DNA of 64,000 bases, taken from assembly GCA_015501585.1 (NCBI GenBank), contig JADNRY010000038.1:186001-250000 (forward strand), in the 5' to 3' direction. Positions 57,695 to 64,000 of the stretch are shown here, piece after piece. The DNA is from Rhodocollybia butyracea (lineage: Eukaryota; Basidiomycota; Agaricomycetes; Agaricales; Omphalotaceae). Position 1 is the first letter of the stretch; every line of letters starts with the position of its first letter. The notes under the pieces are model-generated. The model was not told the DNA's origin, ran no database searches, and saw nothing but the letters and a program-made list of their open reading frames with translations. A program made the position numbers and the translations under genes.

Positions 57695-58089
57695 AAAGCA
57701 AAGAGAGTAGGATTATACAGTTGTGAGCTTCTCGATCATTAGTTTGTTGCTTTTGTGTCGATTACTTGGTGTATCTCACTATATGCGATGAAATATCATA
57801 TCTGGTACGCTTATTCAGAAGTACGCTGCTGTTGCGCTACGATGGTTGGGCCTGATTACTTTGCATATCTTGCTCCAGAGCTCCAGTCTGTTCGATTTCG
57901 CTGTGAGCAGCATACGCTTGAAAACTTCATTATCAAGTAATCGTCTAATCTGTATACTAGAGCCCAGTCAGCGCCATTACCAAGGATCTGCATTTTGTGA
58001 ATTCAGTGTTGGTTCGTTGGCGTTCTTCCAGCAGCAAGCAAGTGGAATTCATGGTTCCCCGAATTCACCCCGACTCTCGGATGACTTGA
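57695..58089. other. Intergenic between convergent genes
   Basis: No gene seen; 3' ends of the neighbours face this region. Confidence 0.4.
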
Positions 58090-59250
58090 CGTAGGAGTGT
58101 AATATTATACTCAGAGTGACCGAGATATCGAGCCCTTTGAAAACAACCTTTTGAGTTTGCCAGTCAAACTCCTTGTTTTGAGAGGGCTTGTGACTGGAAC
58201 AACAGGCACAAAATTCTCTAGTACGTCTGCATCAATAGGAAAGTCCCAAACAAATAAGTATCGGTATGTCCTTGCTACCAGTGGACGCTTACCTTGACTT
58301 CTATAATAAACAGGGAATTTAGTTTTCTAGTCAGGATTTCCGCTCTTTTGTTCGCCGAGATGATGTCCGACTGTGAGTGGGACTTGGAGAACGAAGGTAG
58401 AAGATCAAAGATGTCTTGGACAACTCTACCACGTTGTACGGTTAATGGATGATGTGAAGAGGGCAAACAGGCGAGAACACGGCAGATTGCCTTACCTCTT
58501 GAATTTATCTTCCTCGCATCGTACCTGAAGCCCAGTGAGAAGTCGCACTGGGTTTGTCTGCGCTTTTATATTGAAAAGTGGCGGATTTCTGGGCACCAGG
58601 CTGATCAACATATAAATCCAGCCAACCTCAGCCAGTCTCGGCCCTGCCCAGCGTGGAAGTGAAAACTCATGCTGAGCTTATGTATTGAAAGCCGTAATTG
58701 AATGAAATGGGCATCAGCCCAACACTGTGCAGAGCTGAGATAGGCTGAGATAGACCGAGATTAACAGAGCTCAACCGCTTCACAGCTGCTGTCCAGAAAT
58801 CCGCCACTTTTCAATATAAAAGCACAGATCAACCCAGTGCGGCTTTTTACTGGGCCTGAAGGGTCATCTGCTCACGCTGGATGTCGCGCACCGATTCGCA
58901 GGCCATGAAATTCAAGTAGAAGTGCGTCTTCACAGCAACGTTCAGAGGTAATAGTACAATCGGTGAATCGTACGTCAGCTCGCTATTCTCTGGATCGATT
59001 TCCATGGTTTGTCTGGGTCTGAACAGAATTTGAGACTCTACCAAGCACGGTGATTAGTTAGTTCAAAGCGTTACAGCGAAAGAGATTAGTCAGTGTTCAC
59101 AACCTTGTTCAATTCCAAGCATTCGAGTCCTAGTTTGGCGATTTGGATCATAGAGCGAGATTCAAGGAAGGCAACAGTACTCTTGTATCTGCGCTGGTCC
59201 CTAACATCGTCTTCCTGACTGTTCGCCGAGGTAACACTGCTTGCTCTCGT
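58090..59250 (-). pseudogene. Paralogue of the 37.4 kb gene, interrupted by MITE E
   Basis: Minus-strand exons: RRYKSTVAFLESRSMIQIAK, LGLECLELNK ending at a GTTGTG intron, then VESQILFRPRQTMEIDPENS, YDSPIVLLPLNVAVKTHFYL, NFMACESVRDIQREQMTLQ, then MITE E. Beyond it come VRCEEDKFKR, a GTAAGG intron, VVQDIFDLLPSFSKSHSQSD, IISANKRAEILTRKLNSLFI. A basic end SPLKTRSLTGKLKRLFSKGS reaches a stop near 58092. Exon ends and residue pattern match the gene at 37435-38103. Read through, the MITE brings an in-frame stop within four codons. The 5' end and the junction of the last exon are uncertain. It could still be expressed if the MITE is spliced (see findings). Confidence 0.6.
58531..58854. mobile_element. 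MITE E, 324 bp, long inverted repeats
   Basis: Arms of about 65 bp: CCCAGTGAGAAGTCGCACTG..., and TTATATTGAAAAGTGGCGGA shared exactly by both. The 7 bp CCTGAAG is on both sides (58524-58530 and 58855-58861). Non-coding. It sits inside an exon of the minus-strand paralogue. Confidence 0.88.
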
Positions 59251-59436
59251 TGTGGAACTTGCTGTGTGTCTGCTGTCGTTTTCTCTCCTCCGGAGGAAAC
59301 AGAGATTTCAGAAAGTCCTGTAGCTGTAGTGCGCATGTTCATCGTACTTGCAATAAGAGTACTTTTATCTTCCAGTGTGGGATCTGAAATTTAAAAAGGA
59401 AAGATTTGGATGTACTCAAAAACGCATTAGATCTTT

Positions 59437-59625
59437 CTCCGAGATCTGCAAAACATGGGTTTTGATCAAAGAAGCACTATTTACATAGTTGTTATTCATC
59501 CATACCTTGACAACCAAAGCAAGGATACTGGCGCCGGCTCTAGAGCTGCTCTGGGCTGCTCTGGCTGCTAGCGCTCCATATAACAGTCCATAGTTTATCC
59601 CATGTTTTGCAGATCTGAGTCCGAG
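59437..59625. repeat. Inverted repeat, possible small MITE
   Basis: GATCTGCAAAACATGGG near 59444 and its inverse CCCATGTTTTGCAGATC near 59600, about 140 bp apart. Flanking bases CTCCGA and TCCGAG extend the pairing weakly. No target duplication seen. Confidence 0.55.
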
Positions 59626-60029
59626 TCCGACAAGTTACTTAAACAAATCGGACACAGACAAGTTAAATAAAACTCTTGGCCTGTACTAGCCTCAAGGTGA
59701 ATGTAGACTTGTAGTACACAGTCGCTCCCGTTGACTGATAGTTTTACACCCCGATAGACCCTGCCGTTACACAAACCTGAAAGTAGACAGTAAGTATATA
59801 CATTTCTTTGGACCTCAGCAGCGTCCAGTGGTGAGGAAGTAGCTTATTTCTTTTGACATTGGACAAACAGAACGGTAAAAAGAGTGTGGGAGCTAAGCGT
59901 CAAGTAGTTAGTGAGGAACGGAGGATATAAGTCGCTTGGGTGTGTAGATCCTTCGAAAGAGACACAAGGAGCTTTGCTGTTCATGATCTGCCATGATGTG
60001 CTAAAACCGTACCACTGTCACCTGTGGCA

Positions 60030-60120
60030 GTGGAAAACCAGCTGCGTTGAACGCAGTTGCTTCTGAATTGGTTTAATATGGAAAATCAGCTGCCTTCAAC
60101 GCAGTTGTTTTTCCGTGCCA
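60030..60120. repeat. Compound palindrome
   Basis: CAGCTGCGTTGAACGCAGTTG and CAGCTGCCTTCAACGCAGTTG, each nearly self-complementary, follow GGAAAA(C/T) boxes and are bracketed by TGTGGCAG and GTGCCACA. The unit could fold as one or two hairpins. Confidence 0.55.
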
Positions 60121-60673
60121 CAGTCCGTGCTGTTCGTTAAGCAAGGGGAAGGGCGAGAGGACGACCACCCAGCGCGGAACTAGCGACCAGTTTTTCAGTT
60201 TCTGTGAACGAGGAATGCAGGGGCTATCAAGCTGCATGCAACGGTAAGATCTTAGAGGGAATTGCGATGGCAGAAATCTGCCCAGTGGATCTTCTTGACA
60301 CCCATGTAATAGCGCAAGAGTTGACTAACTGTAAAGTATTGATATAAAACGCTAGGACTCGAGTTCTGAAGAGGGGCGAATGATAAGCCAAATTTTAATG
60401 TATAAATATTTTATGCCGCGGCCAGTGCTCGTAAGAGACGGGGGTAGTTAGAGTTTGTGCTATAAAATGTTCCAGTACTTACTCTAGATAGATTTCAATT
60501 CATGTCCCAGTAGACTCGTGAAGGTAAGAGTCGCGTCTTGTTTCCTGGGTTTTCAGTTGGATGTAGACGGAATGGATAGATGGAATGGAGAGCGTACAAA
60601 GTGTTATCATGAGTGTAGAAACAGCGGTCAGTCAACACAAGGTTGACAGCATACTCACCTGAGAGTGTAAGGA

Positions 60674-61129
60674 TGTTACAGGAGTTGTAAGAGTGCTTGT
60701 TGAGAGCAGAACAAGTGTCCAGACAAATAGTAGGATTCTTGGTTATTGTTACAGGAAAATATCTACAGTATTTATACTACAGAATATAATAAACCCTATA
60801 ACAATGTATGAGTCTACTTGAGTCATACTGCTAAACATAGTGCATATACATGTGCATAATGTACCCTAGAAGATGGAGTCCGTATGGTAATTCTATAGGT
60901 AATGTTCATAGGTACTGCAAGGCAGCGTACAAGCTATGTATCATAAGACTAATAGCGAATGGCATAATTGACTACATCTATACGAACCTGCGTAGAGGCT
61001 GCGTCTAGTGTTTGAGGGTGAGTTTCAACATAGCATATATCGACAGTTCATTGATCGTATAGCAAGTGCGTCTAGTCGACTCACATTACTGATTAGATAC
61101 GACTCATAAGCGGTAATCTAGTTTCAACA
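60674..61129 (-). repeat. 3' LTR of the Copia element (ends approximate)
   Basis: On the minus strand a polypurine tract GCGAGGGGGAG (61140-61130) precedes TGTTGAAACTAG at 61129. The LTR probably ends at CCTGTAACA (60674). The matching 5' LTR is outside the window, so the end is not proven. A TATA-like stretch lies inside, near 60770. Confidence 0.6.
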
Positions 61130-61225
61130 CTCCCCCTCGCTAAGAATTGTAGCTAAGAAGTATAATTTTTTATCGACTTTAAACGGCATTATAGTTTATA
61201 GACATATTGCACAGTCTATGACGAA

Positions 61226-64000
61226 TCAGTTAAAGAGAATTCCTAGACTGTTACGGAATTTCTGGAACTTGACAAGTGCAAGGTTCTTCGTGAGAAGATC
61301 TGCGACATTATCATCAGTAGGAACATAGAAGAGTTCTATTTATTTTGATTCAATGCGTTCTCTGATATAATGATATTGTATATCAATATGCTTGGTTCTT
61401 CTTTCTTGTACAGGATTAGATCCCAGAAAGATTGATCCTTGATTATCACCACATAAGGGCAATACAGCAATAGTAATTCCAATCTCAGAAAAGAGAGACT
61501 TGAGCCACATAAGTTGTCTACACAAATCAGATAAAGCCATGTATTCAGCTTCAGTCAATGAAAGAGCAACTGTTTTCTGTTTGTGAGAAGTCCAGCAGAT
61601 TGGACCTGTGGCAAGTTTGATAATCATCCCAGTATGGGATTTTCGATCATCTGGATCTGATGCCCAGTCAGAATCACAATAGGCTAAGAAGCCATGGTCA
61701 GATCTACCATCAAAGACAAGTACGTAAGTAGAAGTCCCAATTAAGTAGCGCACAATGTAAAGTGCTTTGGCCAGGTGGTCTGGGTTTGGATTCGCCGAAT
61801 ACTGTGAGAGTTTTATAACGGCATAAGCAATGTCGGGTCGGGTGCCTAGCATCAGATACAATAAAGATCCAATTACGCTTTGGAAGCGTTGTCTAAGTTT
61901 GGCATCTACACGACCAGTGTTTGCACAAGGAACCCAGGATGAAGGTAATGGGGTTGGGGTAGCTTTGGCATTAGTCAGTCCAAAACGTTCTATGACCTTT
62001 CGAAGATAAGGTTGTTGGTCAAGTGTTAAGACATGTTTGGAATGATCCCGTGTAATCTGCATTCCAAGGAACTCAGTTGGTTCTCCTAGATCACGACATT
62101 CCCATAATTTCATAAACTTGTTTTTCTTTTTAAGAACAAGATCTTTGTCCTTGCCAAGAAAGAGTGCGTCATCAACATAGATGATGGCAGTTACGGTTTT
62201 GCCATTTGATTTAAAGACGTATACACCAGCATCTGAAGAGCAGCGCTTAAATCCCAATTTTCCCATGGAGGCATTACATTCCTTCCACCAGGATAAGCTA
62301 GCTTGTTTCAGTCCGTATAATGCACGATGTAACCGCCATACTTTTGGTGTGCCTTCTTTAATGAAGTCTTTAGGTTGTTCCATGTAGATCTTTTCATCTA
62401 GCTTGCCATATAGAAAAGCCTGTTTGACGTCAAGAGCCTGGATTTCCCAGTCCTCTAATGCGGCTAAAGCTAGGAGAGTTCATACAGTTTCAAACCGGGC
62501 AACCGGTGAGAACAACTCATTATAATTGTTACGTTCATGCCTTTCCATCATTATTCCGAGATGTTCCGGCTCATTCCGAGACTCTCCGAGACTCCCTCAC
62601 CTTCTCTCACGGTCTCTCACGGCTCCGATAGTTCCCACGACCTCTGGCGGCTCCGAAACTCCATTCTCTATTTTATCCCTTCCGATATACCTTTGGACTT
62701 CACAAATTCACTCCTACTTTGGCACTCACACTTCCGATGCCTTTATCGGCCATACCTTCGGCCCGATATATCGGCGGACTCTTTCGGTACTCATTAATTT
62801 CCCACGGCGATCCGCAGTGCGCCGACGTTCATCTCTTTTGTCTTTTCTACTCTATTGCTTATTGTTTTATCATTTGTATTGATTCCACCTCATTCCGGCC
62901 TTGGCATTACCTCGGTCCGACTTTATTGTCTTTATTTAACAATTAGGTCACTTGTATATAAGCTAGGTACTTTGTACTATCGTTCCTCAGCCAAAAATCA
63001 CGAGTTACACAAGTAATCAAGCTATACCTGTTATTGCACACTTTTCCGAGCTTTCCTTAAGTCTTTCTTTGTTCCTTATTCTCGCCGTTCTGTCCGATAC
63101 CGGCCGACTCGGCTCGGTCCCTACCTCGGACATACCTCGGACCATTCTCACGCCTATACCTCGGTCCGATCTCGGCGATTCCTTACACTTTACTTCCTCT
63201 CCTTCTGGGACAACCTTGGTGGTGTGTTGGGGGTGTTGCTAATAGCTTCACCGAAGTCCCACCTTTTCCTCGGCCTTGTAGTCTACTCCGGATATTCTTC
63301 CCACAATTCTGATCTTGCCTTTCGGCCATACGTCCGGTCCGCTTCCATTCCGGCCTAGGTTGCATGACCTTGTCAATAATCCACACCTTCTACTTGTGAA
63401 AAACCTTTTGCTACGAGTCGGGCTTTATAGCGACCGTCAGATTTTTTAGTAAAAACCCATTGACAACGGATAGGTTTGCGACCTTTTGGTAGATCAACTA
63501 CTTCAAAGACATTTCGTTTCTTCAAACCATCAATCTCATCTTTGCATGCTTGATCCCATTTCTTTCTTTCAGCAGATGGTAAATGACGATATGATATTGG
63601 AGAAATCCAATTATCAGGATTATTCCTAGTGGCTTTGTGTTTAGCCGGTATCATTTCACTGTCAAGATCTGTGATAAAAGATGATTCTTCTAGAGAATTG
63701 GAGATTGCTTGCGAAAGAAGGTATTTTTGTAATTCAACTCCCCCTTCCTGAGCTAGTTTAGTCAGAAGTGCTTCCTCTTCTATGTCAGAATCCGGAGTAG
63801 CGCCTGGAGGTGGCGGTGTGACCATACGGTCATCAGGATTCAATGGATGTGGTGGTGGAACCGGTGGCGGAACTTGATCAGGAACTATATTGCGAGCAGG
63901 CACAAGTCCACGTCTAGCGTGTCCAAAGCGCTCAGCACGTTCTTCACAATCAGCTTGTCGGCTCCAAGTGCCAGGCGTGGGTATCATGCCAGGGCGCAAG
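61226..64000 (-). pseudogene. Copia retrotransposon pol: reverse transcriptase and RNase H (5' part beyond window)
   Basis: Minus strand. From the right edge: a Pro-rich linker, then HLPSAERKKWDQACKDEIDG, IRCQWVFTKKSDGRYKARLV, AKGFSQVEGVDY, which is the start of the Copia RT. A solo LTR (62527-63375) interrupts it. RT resumes ELFSPVARFETV, stop (TGA), TLLALAALEDWEIQALDVKQ, AFLYGKLDEKIYMEQPKDF, LYGLKQASLSWW, with the catalytic IIYVDDALFLG. RNase H follows: FLAYCDSDWASDPDDRKSHT, TEAEYMALSDLCRQLMWLKS, GDNQGSIFLGSNPVQERRTK. A TAA stop at 61340 precedes FYVPTDDNVADLLTKNLA, ending at 61226. Two stops and the insertion make the copy defective. Confidence 0.9.
62527..63375 (+). mobile_element. Solo LTR inserted in the Copia pol gene, 849 bp
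   Basis: Begins TGTTACGTTCATGCC and ends CTTGTCA (TG...CA). The 5 bp ATAAT is present on both sides (62522-62526 and 63376-63380). Joining across one copy restores the Copia frame (GVDY then NELFSPVA). Contains a TATA box (TGTATATAAGC near 62953) and a pyrimidine/CGG-rich body. A solo LTR is the usual result of LTR-LTR recombination. Confidence 0.88.

Larger units (their letters stand above)
59251..60673. other. Intergenic with small inverted repeats
   Basis: No supported gene. Contains two small inverted-repeat structures (59437-59625 and 60030-60120). Confidence 0.45.

Overview
The window looks like nuclear DNA of a mushroom-forming basidiomycete (Agaricomycete). Genes are split by many 45-60 nt GT-AG introns with very short exons. 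Several members of the agaricomycete-type DUF6533 membrane-protein family are present, and the transposon content (gag-only LTR elements, hAT-type MITEs, a RecQ-like helicase plus DUF6589 element, Copia) fits the same group. Every call comes from reading the sequence and from knowledge of protein families; no database search was run.

The first 41 kb are mostly host genes. In order: an E2 ubiquitin-conjugating enzyme (-, cut by the left edge); a mitochondrial-type DEAD-box helicase (+); a DUF6533 gene (+) followed by a decayed second copy of the helicase-end/DUF6533 unit; a conserved fungal protein (-); an RRT8/EI24-like membrane protein (-); the INO80 complex subunit C/Ies6 (-); 3-hydroxyanthranilate 3,4-dioxygenase (-); three more DUF6533-type loci and a fragment (13.4-19.3 kb); a secreted sedolisin (-); a large chromodomain protein (+); an Hpc2/ubinuclein-type HIRA subunit (-); a CorA-like Mg2+ transporter (-); an unrecognised small gene (+, 37.4 kb); and a DDR48-like Gly/Asn/Ser repeat protein (+).

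From 42 to 55.3 kb the window is a stack of mobile elements. A small hAT-type MITE was split by a gag-only LTR retrotransposon, whose 5' LTR was itself split by a second hAT-type MITE. Next comes an approximately 8.3 kb element bounded by inverted repeats of about 180 bp. It carries a RecQ-like helicase and a DUF6589 gene, and four further insertions sit inside it. Target duplications next to two inverted MITE copies, together with the reading frames, indicate that the segment between those copies was inverted, splitting the DUF6589 gene into two halves on opposite strands.

The right end holds a Whi5-like Ser/Pro-rich protein (+), a paralogue of the 37.4 kb gene interrupted by another MITE, and the 3' part of a Copia retrotransposon (-) broken by a solo LTR.

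The most interesting points are the helicase/DUF6589 inverted-repeat element and its MITE-mediated inversion, the new two-member protein family, and the CpG-type decay seen in the element remnants.
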